Below are positions 43,262 through 52,971 of a DNA stretch of 64,000 nt, piece after piece. Position numbers and translations under genes: made by a program. Position 1 is the stretch's first letter. Each line of letters begins with the position of its first letter. The DNA is from an uncultured Colwellia sp. (GTDB lineage: Bacteria > Pseudomonadota > Gammaproteobacteria > Enterobacterales > Alteromonadaceae). The DNA lies in the NCBI GenBank assembly GCA_913062815.1, contig CAJXWZ010000017.1:48301-112300 (forward strand), written 5' to 3'. Under the pieces are notes generated by a model. That model did not search any database. It saw only the letters and a list, made by a program, of their open reading frames with translations, and was not told the origin of the DNA.

Positions 43262-45370
43262 TTACTTATTTCGGATAACCCGCTGAACATCAATCATAAC
43301 TTTAATTTTACGAATGATATCAGCTAGATGTATTCTATCTCGGCAGGTTATTTCCATTTCGATGGAATACAAACCGGCTTCTTTTTCACCTGAATTTAAA
43401 CTGTGTACATTTGAACCACATTTAGCAACAACATTCGTTAACATGGCGAGTGCACCTTGGTGATTAATGATTTCAATGCGCAGTTTAGCGATAAATTCTT
43501 TATCAATATCGGTATCCCATTTTACTGGGAACAAGGCACCTTGTTCGTGGCCTTTTATATTACGGCAACCTTGCTGATGCACCATTAAACCTTTGCCAGG
43601 GCTTAGGTAAGCTAAAATGGAGTCGCCAGGTATAGGACGACAACATTTACCATAATTAACCAGCATACCTTCGGTACCTTTGATGGGCATTTTGGTCTTA
43701 TTGTTTGACGGAGTTAGTTCATTTTCTTCAGTGAACTCATCTGTTAGCCGTCTTGCTATGCCTATACTTAGTGCGTTACCCAACCCTATGTTAGTCAATA
43801 ATTCATCAAAGCTTTGGTTGCCACATTGTTGTACCACTTCAGCTATTTTTGCTTCGGCAATATCTTCAAGTTTAACTTTTCCTAAAGCGTGGCTTAACAA
43901 CCGTAGTCCTAGCGCTTTAGATTCGGTTTGTTCACGACCTCGCAAATAGGTTCTAATTTGTAATCTGGCTTTTGAAGTCACCACAAAGTTCAACCAAGTC
44001 GCATTTGGTCTAGCCGCGGCAGAGGTGACCACTTCTAAGGTTTGACCTGAATCAAGCGGTTGGCTCATCGGGTATGGTTTTCTGTCAACTTTTACGCCAA
44101 CACATGAGTTCCCAACATCAGTATGTACTGCATAAGCAAAATCGACGGCAGTGGCACCCATAGGTAATTCAATAATTCGCCCTTCAGGGGTGAAAACGTA
44201 AATTTCTTCAGGGAACAGATCCGATTTTACATTTTCAATAAATTCAAAGGAACTACCGGCACTTTGTTGCAATTCTAACAAGCTCTGCATCCATCGACGT
44301 GCTTTCATTTGCGCCGTGGTATCAGAATTACCGCCACCTTCTTTATAAAGCCAATGGGCAGCAACACCTTTATCAGCCATTTGATCCATGTCATTGGTTC
44401 TAATTTGAATTTCGACTGGAATGCCGTGTGGGCCAATGAGTGAGGTATGGAGCGAACGATAGCCATTAGTTTTTGGAATGGCAATATAATCTTTGAAACG
44501 GCTTTCAATGGGTTTAAATAGATTATGCGCTGCACCTAAGGCGCGATAACAGTCATCAATTTTATCACCAACAATGACACGGAAAGCATAAATATCCATA
44601 ACTTCATTGAACATCAATTCTTTATTAAGCATTTTACGATAAATCGAATAGAGATGTTTCTCTCGACCTATAACTTGCGCAGTAATGTTACTTTCTTTCA
44701 ACCGAGATATAATTTCTTCTTGGATATTATCAACAATGGCCTTGCGATTACCGCGGGCACTCTTAACTGCAGATTTCAGTGCCCTTGAACGCATAGGGTA
44801 TAGCGCTTCAAAGCCAAGTAACTCTAATTCGTTTTTAACATCATGAATACCTAAGCGGTTAGCTATTGGTGCGTATATTTCTAAGGTTTCACGTGCTATG
44901 CGACGGCGCTTATCGGGTCTCAAGGAGCCCAGAGTACGCATGTTATGGGTTCTATCTGCAAGTTTGATCAAAATAACACGAATATCTTGCACCATGGCTA
45001 ACACCATTTTACGAAAATTTTCCGCTTGCATTTCTTCTTTGTTATCAAACTTTAATTTGTCTAGCTTACTCACGCCTTCAACTAATTCAGCGACGGTATG
45101 GCCAAATAATTCAGCCAACTCATCTTTGGTGACTGAAGTATCTTCTATAACGTCATGCAGCAGTGCCGCCATTAAAGTTTCATGATCTAAATGCATTTTG
45201 GCTAAATTAAGCGCAACAGCAACAGGGTGAGTAATATATGGATCGCCACTAGAGCGCATTTGGCCATCATGTGCTTCTCTTGCCACAACATAGGCATGTT
45301 TGAGTAAATCAACTTGCACTTTTGATAGATAGGTAGCGCTTAATTCTTTTAAGGGTTCAAATAGATACAC
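43262..45370 (-). CDS. spoT: Bifunctional (p)ppGpp synthetase/hydrolase
   Basis: A 702-residue stringent-response enzyme. The N-terminal HD hydrolase domain has its HD pair (LLHDVIEDT); the synthetase domain has [11 protein letters not shown]; then come TGS ([18 protein letters not shown] strand) and a C-terminal ACT domain ([19 protein letters not shown]). Presence of the hydrolase motif makes it SpoT rather than RelA. Translation starts at GTG 45370 with GGAG 6-7 nt upstream. The 193-nt gap to rpoZ contains the rpoZ terminator, so spoT probably has its own promoter. Confidence 0.96.
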   Translation of the reverse strand: MYLFEPLKELSATYLSKVQVDLLKHAYVVAREAHDGQMRSSGDPYITHPVAVALNLAKMHLDHETLMAALLHDVIEDTSVTKDELAELFGHTVAELVEGVSKLDKLKFDNKEEMQAENFRKMVLAMVQDIRVILIKLADRTHNMRTLGSLRPDKRRRIARETLEIYAPIANRLGIHDVKNELELLGFEALYPMRSRALKSAVKSARGNRKAIVDNIQEEIISRLKESNITAQVIGREKHLYSIYRKMLNKELMFNEVMDIYAFRVIVGDKIDDCYRALGAAHNLFKPIESRFKDYIAIPKTNGYRSLHTSLIGPHGIPVEIQIRTNDMDQMADKGVAAHWLYKEGGGNSDTTAQMKARRWMQSLLELQQSAGSSFEFIENVKSDLFPEEIYVFTPEGRIIELPMGATAVDFAYAVHTDVGNSCVGVKVDRKPYPMSQPLDSGQTLEVVTSAAARPNATWLNFVVTSKARLQIRTYLRGREQTESKALGLRLLSHALGKVKLEDIAEAKIAEVVQQCGNQSFDELLTNIGLGNALSIGIARRLTDEFTEENELTPSNNKTKMPIKGTEGMLVNYGKCCRPIPGDSILAYLSPGKGLMVHQQGCRNIKGHEQGALFPVKWDTDIDKEFIAKLRIEIINHQGALAMLTNVVAKCGSNVHSLNSGEKEAGLYSIEMEITCRDRIHLADIIRKIKVMIDVQRVIRNK

Positions 45371-45490
45371 CTATCACTCCAAACTGACAGAAAATAAGAA
45401 TAAGTAATGTGATTATAAGGGTAGAATACGTGGCTTTGCGCGAAATGCAAAGTAAATTGTCAACCTTGCACTTGTGGTACAAGGCGCAAT

Positions 45491-45540
45491 AAAAAACGCG
45501 TAATTCTTTTGTATATAAATACAGAAAAATTTACGCGCTT
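45491..45540 (-). terminator. Terminator of rpoZ
   Basis: CGCGTAA (45497-45503) pairs with TTACGCG (45531-45537); the inside also pairs partly (TGTA/TACA). On the minus strand it ends in GTTTTTTATT. It follows rpoZ and would separate it from spoT. Confidence 0.65.
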
Positions 45541-45563
45541 TTAGGTTGATTTTTAAACTAAAA

Positions 45564-45851
45564 TTAACCTAATTCTTGTGTTTGACCACCAACAATTGCT
45601 GCCACAGCATCTAATTCAGCCGTATCTTGCTGAATTTGCTCTTGACGATCAGAGGTGTCCATCACTGAGGTAGTAATTAAACCAGCTTCAATTTCACGTA
45701 AAGCTAATACGGTTGGCTTGTCATTTTCGACTTCAACCAAAGCATCTTTGCCGCCGGTTGCAATTTGACGAGCACGACGTGATGCAACTAACACCAAATC
45801 AAAACGATTACCGATTTTTTCTACGGCATCTTCAACAGTTACGCGAGCCAT
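45564..45851 (-). CDS. rpoZ: RNA polymerase omega subunit
   Basis: A 95-residue omega subunit that helps assemble and stabilise the beta' subunit of RNA polymerase. The sequence [29 protein letters not shown] is typical, and length is normal. It lies between gmk and spoT in the order standard for gammaproteobacteria. Confidence 0.97.
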   Translation of the reverse strand: MARVTVEDAVEKIGNRFDLVLVASRRARQIATGGKDALVEVENDKPTVLALREIEAGLITTSVMDTSDRQEQIQQDTAELDAVAAIVGGQTQELG

Positions 45852-45928
45852 TTGGTCACTCCAACGTTAATTCATAAAATAGCGCTGCATTTTACGCAGA
45901 GCCGTTAAAATTAGCAAGTAAAAGCCTT

Positions 45929-45956
45929 AATGGAATGAAAAATCTTTCATTCCATT
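45929..45956 (-). terminator. Stem-loop between gmk and rpoZ
   Basis: A perfect 12-bp stem (45929-45940 with 45945-45956) with a 4-nt loop, about 19 nt after the gmk stop. On the minus strand it is followed by AAGGC rather than a T-run, so it is at best a partial terminator or an mRNA-stabilising or processing structure. Confidence 0.45.
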
Positions 45957-45974
45957 ATCTATTCTAGCGCAAGA

Positions 45975-46598
45975 TCAACAAATCAACTCATCTAAAAGTA
46001 CTTTATGGGTCGCAATTTGTTGATTACGTTTTAAACGTTGATTTTCTACTATGGTGGTTAAATCAGCCAGAGCTTGCTCAAAATTATCATTAATAACAAT
46101 GTAATCAAATTCTTGAAAGTGTGAACATTCATCTTGTGCTTGTGCCATACGACTGGCAATAGTTTCCTCGCTGTCTTGTCCTCGACCCCGTAAACGATTT
46201 TCTAGTTCGGCACGAGAGGGTGGGCTAATAAAGACTGTGGTCACCGATGGTTTTTTCATGCGTACTTGCTGTGCACCTTGCCAATCAATATCAAGAAAAA
46301 CATCAATACCTTGAGCGAGTTGCTCATCAATAGAAGCTTCGGAAGTGCCATAGTAATTACCAAACACTTCAGCGTATTCGTAAAAAGCCTTCTTCTTAAT
46401 TTGTTTTTTGAAATTTTCAATGGAAACAAAGTGATAATGTTCACCGTTATTCTCACCAGGGCGAGGATCACGCGTTGTATGCGAAACGGAAACTTGCATT
46501 GCTCTGCTTGATTCTTGCTTTAAAAGCGCATTAATTAAGCTAGATTTACCTGCACCACTAGGCGCAGAAAGAATAAATAAATTACCGGGAGCAGACAC
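45975..46598 (-). CDS. gmk: Guanylate kinase
   Basis: A 207-residue kinase that converts GMP to GDP with ATP. The P-loop [10 protein letters not shown] is at the N-terminus, followed by the GMP-binding segments [12 protein letters not shown] and YHFVS. It feeds GTP synthesis and thereby links to the spoT product two genes on. It starts at GTG 46598 with AAGGA upstream. Confidence 0.97.
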   Translation of the reverse strand: MSAPGNLFILSAPSGAGKSSLINALLKQESSRAMQVSVSHTTRDPRPGENNGEHYHFVSIENFKKQIKKKAFYEYAEVFGNYYGTSEASIDEQLAQGIDVFLDIDWQGAQQVRMKKPSVTTVFISPPSRAELENRLRGRGQDSEETIASRMAQAQDECSHFQEFDYIVINDNFEQALADLTTIVENQRLKRNQQIATHKVLLDELIC

Positions 46599-46630
46599 AA
46601 GTATTTCCTTAAGGGGTAAAGTTGGGCAAT

Positions 46631-46676
46631 AAAAAAGGCTAAGCCATATTTTACTCTATTAAAGTAAAAAAAGCCT
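46631..46676 (-). terminator. Terminator of the aminotransferase gene
   Basis: AGGCT (46636-46640) pairs with AGCCT (46672-46676), and an inner TTTTACT/AGTAAAA stem closes the loop. On the minus strand it ends in TTTTTTATT. It lies 45 nt after the aminotransferase stop and separates it from gmk. Confidence 0.65.
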
Positions 46677-46721
46677 AGCCCTTATTGTTAAACGTTATCT
46701 GCTAACGCTTAATGTAGAGTC

Positions 46722-47912
46722 TTACAATACTTTGGCAATGGACTTCGCTAAGTAATCTACATTACTGTTAGCAATACCAGCGATACTCATGCGACTTGAG
46801 CCGACCATATAAATACTGAATTCATCTTGCAAACGTTGTACTTGCTCAGGGGTAATGCCTAAGAAAGAGAACATACCTGCTTGACGAGTGATGAAACTAA
46901 AGTCACGAGTGACGCCATTCTCAACTAATTTATCAACAATAAGCTGGCGATTGCCGTTTATGCGGTTACGCATTTGTGCTAATTCAGAATGCCATTCATT
47001 GCGTAATTCATCTGAAGATAAAATAGTTTCAACCAATGCAGCACCATGTGCTGGCGGCATAGAGTAAATAACACGAACTACAGATAATAATACCGAGTTA
47101 GCAATATCTACTTTTAGGCTTGTTTCGCCAATAATAGTGCAAGCACCGATACGTTCGCGATACAAACCGAAGTTCTTTGAACATGAACTACAAACTATCA
47201 TTTCTTGTACAGAATCCGCCATTAAGCGCAAACCGAAAGCATCTTGGTCTAGTCCTTGACCAAAACCTTGATAGGCCATATCAACAACAGGGGTAAAGCC
47301 AATTGATTTTGCCACGTCAGCAACTTGCTGCCATTGCTCTTGGTTTAAATCCATACCACTTGGATTATGACAACAAGCATGTAATAACACCGCATCATCG
47401 CTAGACACTTGTTTAAGGGCCGCTAACATACCATCAAAATCTAGGTTTTTGTTTTCGTGATCATAATAAGGGTAAGTTTTTACGGTTAAGCCTGCCGCTT
47501 CAAATAAGCCAGTATGGTTTGCCCAAGTAGGACTGCTCACCCAAATAGTGGCGCCAGCTTTACATGATTTAATAAATTCAGCGGCAACGCGTAAGGCACC
47601 AGTTCCGCCTGGCGTTGAAACCGTACGTGCACGATTTTCAGCTAATACTTTATGGTCTTGACCAAAAATAAGATTAGCCATTTCACTATTAAAAAGGCTT
47701 GAGCCTGTTGGACCAATATAAACTTTACTGGTCTCTGTATCTGTACGATGCTGCTCGGCTTTTTTTACACAATTAAGCACGGTGGTTTCACCGGCTTCAT
47801 TTTTATAAACGCCAACACCCAGATCAATTTTATGAGGGTTAGTATCTTCTCGGTATTTAGCTAATAGGCCTAATATAGGATCGGCTGGCAAAGCTTTTAA
47901 GCTAGCAAACAT
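46722..47912 (-). CDS. Aspartate/aromatic amino acid aminotransferase
   Basis: A 396-residue class I PLP aminotransferase. The Schiff-base lysine is in SCSKNFGLYRERIG, the substrate-carboxylate Arg is near the C-terminus, and the N-terminus (LGLLAKYREDTNPHKIDLGVGVYKNE) is that of the AspC/TyrB branch. It interconverts aspartate or aromatic amino acids and their keto acids with 2-oxoglutarate. AspC and TyrB cannot be told apart with confidence here. Confidence 0.92.
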   Translation of the reverse strand: MFASLKALPADPILGLLAKYREDTNPHKIDLGVGVYKNEAGETTVLNCVKKAEQHRTDTETSKVYIGPTGSSLFNSEMANLIFGQDHKVLAENRARTVSTPGGTGALRVAAEFIKSCKAGATIWVSSPTWANHTGLFEAAGLTVKTYPYYDHENKNLDFDGMLAALKQVSSDDAVLLHACCHNPSGMDLNQEQWQQVADVAKSIGFTPVVDMAYQGFGQGLDQDAFGLRLMADSVQEMIVCSSCSKNFGLYRERIGACTIIGETSLKVDIANSVLLSVVRVIYSMPPAHGAALVETILSSDELRNEWHSELAQMRNRINGNRQLIVDKLVENGVTRDFSFITRQAGMFSFLGITPEQVQRLQDEFSIYMVGSSRMSIAGIANSNVDYLAKSIAKVL

Positions 47913-48217
47913 GACTGAATTTTACCTTATGTTTTTGGGGTTAATTGTTTTGAATTAAACCCGTTTTATTTAAAGAAATAGTGAAAGGCAAGCATAGCTC
48001 AAAAGAGCAGCAAAATTAAGGTTTATTACGCATAATTTAAGACTAATTTTTCCAGTATATGGATTAATTATGCATAAGCAGCCTAAATTGATTATTGTTA
48101 GTAAGGCATTTAGTAAAGCATAGAAATATTTGGCAACAATGACAGTATTGAAAAGTTGAATTGCCTTATGACAAAATGGCTTGTTTTACTGAAATTTTAA
48201 TTAAATGGAATAGTAAT
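47913..48217. other. Divergent intergenic region with an inverted repeat
   Basis: The 305-nt space between the aminotransferase and a serine hydrolase gene holds both promoters. An 8-bp inverted repeat GCATAATT (48030-48037) / AATTATGC (48066-48073) and the palindrome TTATGCATAA (48068-48077) are candidate operator elements, but such AT-rich repeats can arise by chance. No coding frame was seen. Confidence 0.3.
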
Positions 48218-49579
48218 ATGAAAAGAATAACAATTTTAAGCACAGTGCTCTTGGTATGCCTGAGCGTCAACGTCGCTTTTGCCAAACCAACGAGTCAGAG
48301 TGAATATCAACAGGTGTTGAGCTCGTATATAGATGAAAACGGTCCGGGGGCTGCCGTCATTGTAAGCCAGCATGGCAAAGTGCTCTTTAAAAGTGCACTT
48401 GGGCAAGCAAACATAGAACACCAAATCCCTTTAACGGCAGACAGTGTGTTTCGTTTAGGCTCTATCACTAAGCAGTTTACTGCTGCAGCTATCATGATGC
48501 TAGCTGAGCAAGGCAAGCTTTCTCTCCATGACGATATTCATAAGTTTGTACCTAATTTCCCCACAGAAGGACAAAAAGTCACGGTAGAGCATTTGTTAAC
48601 TCATACTTCTGGCATAGCAAATTACACTGAAGATGAACATATATGGGATAACTTACTGCCTACGCCTACCACGATGGATGACATGTTAACCGAGTTCGCT
48701 AAACATCCTATGCCTTTAAAAACGGGTGAGGCGATGCGATATTCAAATACCGGTTATGTGTTATTAGGCAAAATTATTGAGGTAGCGAGTAAAGAGAATT
48801 ATGCAGACTTTATTGAACAGCATATTTTTGCAAAATTAGGTATGAAAAACAGTCAGTACGGTGGCAGACAAATTATTGCTAATCGAGCCAGTGGTTATGT
48901 TCAAACGGAAACTGGCGTTGAAAATTCAGGACCGGTGAATATGATGTGGCCACATGCGGCGGGCTCATTACTGTCAACCGTTGCAGATTTGAACATTTGG
49001 TTTAAGGCGCTGAGAAGTGGCACTTTGATTTCTAAAGAAAGCTATAAAAAAATGACATCGCCTTTTGTACTTAATGATAAATCAACATCAGATTATGGCT
49101 ACGGCTTAGGTAGGTTTGAAATCAATAAGTATGACGCTATTGGTCACAGTGGTGGTATTCATGGCTTTGTTACTAACGCATTTTACATTCCTGAAGAAGA
49201 CTTATATGTTGCAGTACTTAATAACTCTGAGTCAGGAAACCCTAGAGATATAGGTTTGTTACTTGCTGCCAAAGCACTGAATATAGATATTCCAGAATTC
49301 AAAGCCGTTGAGGTTGATGAAAATAAAATAGCCGCCATGATGGGCACTTACTGGGTAAATGAAGAGTCAAAACGCACATTGACCTTTGAAGATGGTAGTG
49401 TTTATTCACAACGTGATGGTGGTCATAAGTGGCTAATAAAACCGATGTCTGATAACAGCTTTTATTTTGAAGGCAGTCTTTCTTACTTTGCAATCGAGAA
49501 AAATGAGCAAGGTGAACAAGTGATGAATTTTTATAGTGGTTTAAATACCAAGCCTGACGCTGCCGTTATGAAAAAATAA
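48218..49579 (+). CDS. Exported serine hydrolase (beta-lactamase fold)
   Basis: A 453-residue exported hydrolase with a signal peptide (about 1-22, ending AFA). All three active-site motifs are clear: SITK in RLGSITKQFTA, YSN in MRYSNTGYVLLG, and HSGG in IGHSGGIHGF. The C-terminal part beyond about 360 looks like the extra lipocalin-like domain found in several such esterases and D-aminopeptidases. Substrate unknown. ATG 48218 was chosen over one 57 nt upstream because it begins the signal peptide; the ribosome site is weak (TGGAA). It is a single gene with its own terminator. Confidence 0.85.
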   Translation: MKRITILSTVLLVCLSVNVAFAKPTSQSEYQQVLSSYIDENGPGAAVIVSQHGKVLFKSALGQANIEHQIPLTADSVFRLGSITKQFTAAAIMMLAEQGKLSLHDDIHKFVPNFPTEGQKVTVEHLLTHTSGIANYTEDEHIWDNLLPTPTTMDDMLTEFAKHPMPLKTGEAMRYSNTGYVLLGKIIEVASKENYADFIEQHIFAKLGMKNSQYGGRQIIANRASGYVQTETGVENSGPVNMMWPHAAGSLLSTVADLNIWFKALRSGTLISKESYKKMTSPFVLNDKSTSDYGYGLGRFEINKYDAIGHSGGIHGFVTNAFYIPEEDLYVAVLNNSESGNPRDIGLLLAAKALNIDIPEFKAVEVDENKIAAMMGTYWVNEESKRTLTFEDGSVYSQRDGGHKWLIKPMSDNSFYFEGSLSYFAIEKNEQGEQVMNFYSGLNTKPDAAVMKK

Positions 49580-49594
49580 CCATTTTTATGTTAT

Positions 49595-49625
49595 AAGCGC
49601 TGCTTGATATAAGGCAGCGCTTTTC
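49595..49625. terminator. Bidirectional terminator between convergent genes
   Basis: A perfect 9-bp stem AAGCGCTGC (49595-49603) / GCAGCGCTT (49614-49622), followed by TTC on the plus strand and preceded by TAT on the other, between the serine hydrolase and the DUF445 gene. Confidence 0.6.
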
Positions 49626-49637
49626 TCGCACTGGTTA

Positions 49638-50348
49638 TTAAAAATTATTGGTTAATGCCGCTATTAAACCAATAATGCCACCAAAAATACCACCCCAAAC
49701 GACTAACCAGCCAAGGTGCTTTTTAATCATGGTTTGCACTATTTCTTTTACTAATTGCGGCGTTAATTCATTCAAGCGCTTTTCAATAATGTCACTGACC
49801 TTTTCTTGCATGTTGGCAATTATGTCTGGTTGTTCTAACTCGTCACGCAATATTGTATTAAACTCTTCACTTTGACTTATTTCTTGAATGGATATTTTCA
49901 TCTTTTCGATAAAAGGTTCTTTCATTGGTTGTATTGCTTCGCTGCCACCGACCATGGCAAGCATAGGCCCGAAAGAAGAGTTTTCAATGACCGTAACTAA
50001 GCTATTAAATGCCGGCGTTAAATCAACTTTTTCAATGACGGGTGTCAAATCTAAAGTGCTAGCGGCGCCAGCGCTATTTGATAAAAAACGGTCGATGTTT
50101 TCTTTGGTGAAAAATTGCTCCATCATAAGTTGTTTTATGGCGACTTTAAATTCTTCAAAACGTGCCGGAATTACGCCTGAGCCATATAAAAACGGTACTT
50201 TTTCAAAAAGCATATGCACCGCAAGCCAGTTAGTTATTGCACCAGATAAGGCAAACAGGCCAACGGTATAGACAATATGGTTGGCAAAAACATAACCTAA
50301 TAACGTACATATTAAGGCAAGAAAATTTGTAGCAAGACTTTTGTTCAC
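49638..50348 (-). CDS. DUF445 family membrane protein
   Basis: A 236-residue protein with a hydrophobic helix pair at each end and a soluble, largely helical middle. The GAITNWLAVHMLFEKVPFLYGSGVIPARFEEFK segment near the N-terminus identifies DUF445, a family of inner-membrane proteins of unknown function. It starts at GTG 50348 with CGGAG upstream, and stands alone. Confidence 0.82.
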   Translation of the reverse strand: MNKSLATNFLALICTLLGYVFANHIVYTVGLFALSGAITNWLAVHMLFEKVPFLYGSGVIPARFEEFKVAIKQLMMEQFFTKENIDRFLSNSAGAASTLDLTPVIEKVDLTPAFNSLVTVIENSSFGPMLAMVGGSEAIQPMKEPFIEKMKISIQEISQSEEFNTILRDELEQPDIIANMQEKVSDIIEKRLNELTPQLVKEIVQTMIKKHLGWLVVWGGIFGGIIGLIAALTNNF

Positions 50349-50424
50349 AATAACTCCGCAATTTGTGTTCTATTTAGCGCTTTGATGACGGCTATGATAG
50401 CATTGAATCTACTTTGCTAAAACG

Positions 50425-51297
50425 ATGATAACTATGATTTATTCAATACATAAAAAATTATTAGCTTTGTGTTTATTCGCTTTCATTGGTACGTGCAATG
50501 CAAACAATGCAGATAAACCATGGCGAATGTTAGATATAAATAATACCGTTTTACTTGCTTTACCTCACGGCAAAGTTGTTATTGAGCTAGCACCGCAATT
50601 CTCACCTAAACATGTAGCGCAATTTTCTGCACTATTGAAAAATTCTTTTTACGATGGCACTAAGTTTTACCGAGTTATCGATGGTTTCGTTGCCCAAGCA
50701 GGCCCAGCAGAAGACAGTGAAAAAGATAGCCTAGTGGCAACGCTGGCGATAGAAGGGGAGTTTTCTATGGATGACAACTGGTCTTTCACTCAGGTGCAGC
50801 GCAAGGATCTATTTGCCAAGTACACTGGTTTTCAGCAAGGTTTTGCTTTAGCAAAAAATAATAACAGTGCTTGGCTAACGCATTGCCCGGGTACCTTAGC
50901 GATGGCAAGAGGTAATGAAGCCGACTCAGCATCTAGCCATTTTTATTTTGTTATTGGTCAAGCACCCCGTTACCTTGATAGAATTATGACCATATTTGGT
51001 CGTGTAGTTTATGGCATGGAACATATTCAGTCGATACAAAGAACTTCGGTCATTGAAGGTGAAGCGAGTATTGATGCAGGTATGTATACGCCAATTGTGA
51101 GCATGAAATTAATGGCAGATGTGCCTATTGCCGAACGTATTATTATTGAAGTTGAGAATACGGAGGCAAAGGCATTTGCTAAACGTATTGAGGAACGACG
51201 TGCCAGAAAGGACGCATTCTTCTATAAAAAACCACCTCCAGTGCTTGATGTATGCCAAGTACCTATTAGAAGTCGACTAATAACAACAGAGTCATAA
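50425..51297 (+). CDS. Exported cyclophilin-type peptidyl-prolyl isomerase
   Basis: A 290-residue protein with a signal peptide (hydrophobic about 11-24) and a cyclophilin domain: VVIELAPQFSPKHVAQF, SFYDGTKFYRVIDGFVAQAGP, GTLAMARGNEADSASSHFYFVIG and LDRIMTIFGRVVYGMEHI. It speeds proline cis-trans isomerisation of envelope proteins. It is longer than the usual 180-190 residues because of an insert of about 45 residues after the FVAQAGP strand and a charged C-terminal tail. Met4 (50434) is an alternative start. Its stop overlaps greB by one base (TAATG). Confidence 0.88.
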   Translation: MITMIYSIHKKLLALCLFAFIGTCNANNADKPWRMLDINNTVLLALPHGKVVIELAPQFSPKHVAQFSALLKNSFYDGTKFYRVIDGFVAQAGPAEDSEKDSLVATLAIEGEFSMDDNWSFTQVQRKDLFAKYTGFQQGFALAKNNNSAWLTHCPGTLAMARGNEADSASSHFYFVIGQAPRYLDRIMTIFGRVVYGMEHIQSIQRTSVIEGEASIDAGMYTPIVSMKLMADVPIAERIIIEVENTEAKAFAKRIEERRARKDAFFYKKPPPVLDVCQVPIRSRLITTES

Positions 51298-51770
51298 TGA
51301 AAACAAATTTAATTACCCGTGCAGGCTTTGAACTCTTACAAAAAGAACTGACACATTTATGGAAAGTTGAACGCCCAGAAACGACAAAAAAGGTGTCTTG
51401 GGCGGCAAGCTTAGGTGATCGCAGTGAAAATGCAGATTATCAATATAATAAAAAGCGTCTTAGAGAAATAGACCGCCGAGTTCGTTATTTAACCAAGCGA
51501 TTAGAAGATATTAAAGTCATTGATTATAACCCACAACAAGCAGGTAAAGTATTCTTTGGTGCTTGGGTACAGCTTGAAAATGATGACGGTGAACAGCTTA
51601 AATTTAAAATAGTAGGACCAGATGAAATATTTGGTCGCAATGATTATATTTCTATAGACTCCCCCATGGCTCGAGCTTTATTGAAAAAAGAAGTTGATGA
51701 TGAAGCGGTAGTATCTACGCCTTCCGGTGAAAAATATTGGACAGTACTGAGCATTAATTATCAGGATTAA
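51297..51770 (+). CDS. greB: Transcription elongation factor GreB
   Basis: A 157-residue factor that binds the RNA polymerase secondary channel and rescues backtracked complexes by transcript cleavage. The N-terminal coiled coil (about 5-75; AASLGDRSENADYQYNKKRLREIDRR) has the acidic tip, and the C-terminal FKBP-like domain includes FKIVGPDEI and ISIDSPMARALL. The sequence and the long basic patch are GreB rather than GreA. It is translationally coupled to the cyclophilin gene. Confidence 0.95.
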   Translation: MKTNLITRAGFELLQKELTHLWKVERPETTKKVSWAASLGDRSENADYQYNKKRLREIDRRVRYLTKRLEDIKVIDYNPQQAGKVFFGAWVQLENDDGEQLKFKIVGPDEIFGRNDYISIDSPMARALLKKEVDDEAVVSTPSGEKYWTVLSINYQD

Positions 51771-51875
51771 TGCTCAGCAATAAGTCAAAAAATTTCTACT
51801 GAACTAAAGTAGCATTGTAAACATCATTTGAACTCAGTCATTATCAGCACAACTATACGATTGGATAAATGATTT

Positions 51876-52802
51876 ATGCAGATACAAAAATTACTTGTTA
51901 CCGCTTTGTTTACATCCGCTTTGAGCTTTTCTGCGCTGGCGAATTTTACTAAATTACCGCAGTTTGGTGAAAATCCGGGCGATTTGAACGCCAGTTACTT
52001 TTCAGCACAAACTAAAGCTGCTTCGGTGGTTGTGCTGCTGCATGGCTGTGCACAAGAAGGAGAAGCACTTGCTCGTCAAAGTGGCTTTTTGGGCTTAGCA
52101 AAAAAGCATAGCTTTGCTCTATTAATACCTCAACAAAGCCTGAAAAATAACATTAAACGTTGTTTTAATTGGTATTCTTCTGATGATTTCAGCAAAAATA
52201 AGGGCGAAACTCTGTCAATAAAAAATATGATTAGCACGTTGCAAAAACAATTAAGTGCTGAACATATTTATATCGTTGGCCTTTCTGCTGGTGGTGCAAT
52301 GGCAAGCAGTATGCTGGTTAATTACCCGCAATTATTTAAAGCGGGCGCTGTCGTAGCAGGTATACCTTTTCCCTGTGCTGATGGTTTAATTACCGGAATC
52401 TCTTGCATGAAAAATGGACCTTCACAATCTATTCATCAATTGGTAGAGCTCACCAAAGGTCTTAATCCTACCCAGCAGTCTTGGCCTAAATTGTCTGTGT
52501 GGACTGGTGCGAAGGACAATATTGTTAATCCGTTGAATTCAACTTCTCTTGCACAGTACTGGGCAAGTTTATTCACGATAGAGAGTAGTCCTAGGGTGAA
52601 CAAATCTGCTGCTTACACCAAAACACAATGGCAGGCTTCTAATGGTGAAGTGCAAGTTGAGCTTTTTGAAGTGTCAGAGCTTGGGCATGGCATTATGGTC
52701 AACCCAAATATTGAAAATGGCGGTGAGTTATCAGATTACCTTTTAAATTCTGAGGTAAGTACTGCGAAGAGTTTAACTGATTTTTGGCAGATTCAAGGGT
52801 GA
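51876..52802 (+). CDS. Exported PHB-depolymerase-family esterase
   Basis: A 308-residue secreted alpha/beta hydrolase with a signal peptide (about 1-22). LLHGCAQEGEALARQSGF and the nucleophile elbow IVGLSAGGAMASSML are the hallmarks of the poly(3-hydroxybutyrate) depolymerase/feruloyl-esterase family, and the C-terminal LGHGIMVNP supplies the catalytic His. It lacks a substrate-binding domain, so it may act on soluble esters or oligomers. A separate gene ending at 63581 carries a depolymerase-like binding tail. Confidence 0.83.
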   Translation: MQIQKLLVTALFTSALSFSALANFTKLPQFGENPGDLNASYFSAQTKAASVVVLLHGCAQEGEALARQSGFLGLAKKHSFALLIPQQSLKNNIKRCFNWYSSDDFSKNKGETLSIKNMISTLQKQLSAEHIYIVGLSAGGAMASSMLVNYPQLFKAGAVVAGIPFPCADGLITGISCMKNGPSQSIHQLVELTKGLNPTQQSWPKLSVWTGAKDNIVNPLNSTSLAQYWASLFTIESSPRVNKSAAYTKTQWQASNGEVQVELFEVSELGHGIMVNPNIENGGELSDYLLNSEVSTAKSLTDFWQIQG

Positions 52803-52971
52803 AATAATAAAATAACCATAAAAAACAACAAGATGTTTATGGCACCATAGTGCTAAATATTTTTTCAAATAGATCGGATAGAGTGTTATTAGTTGGCAAA
52901 ACAGCTTCACAAACAAAATAAAAATGTACTAACGAATAACACAATACTATTATTATTATTAAGGGTTCACC

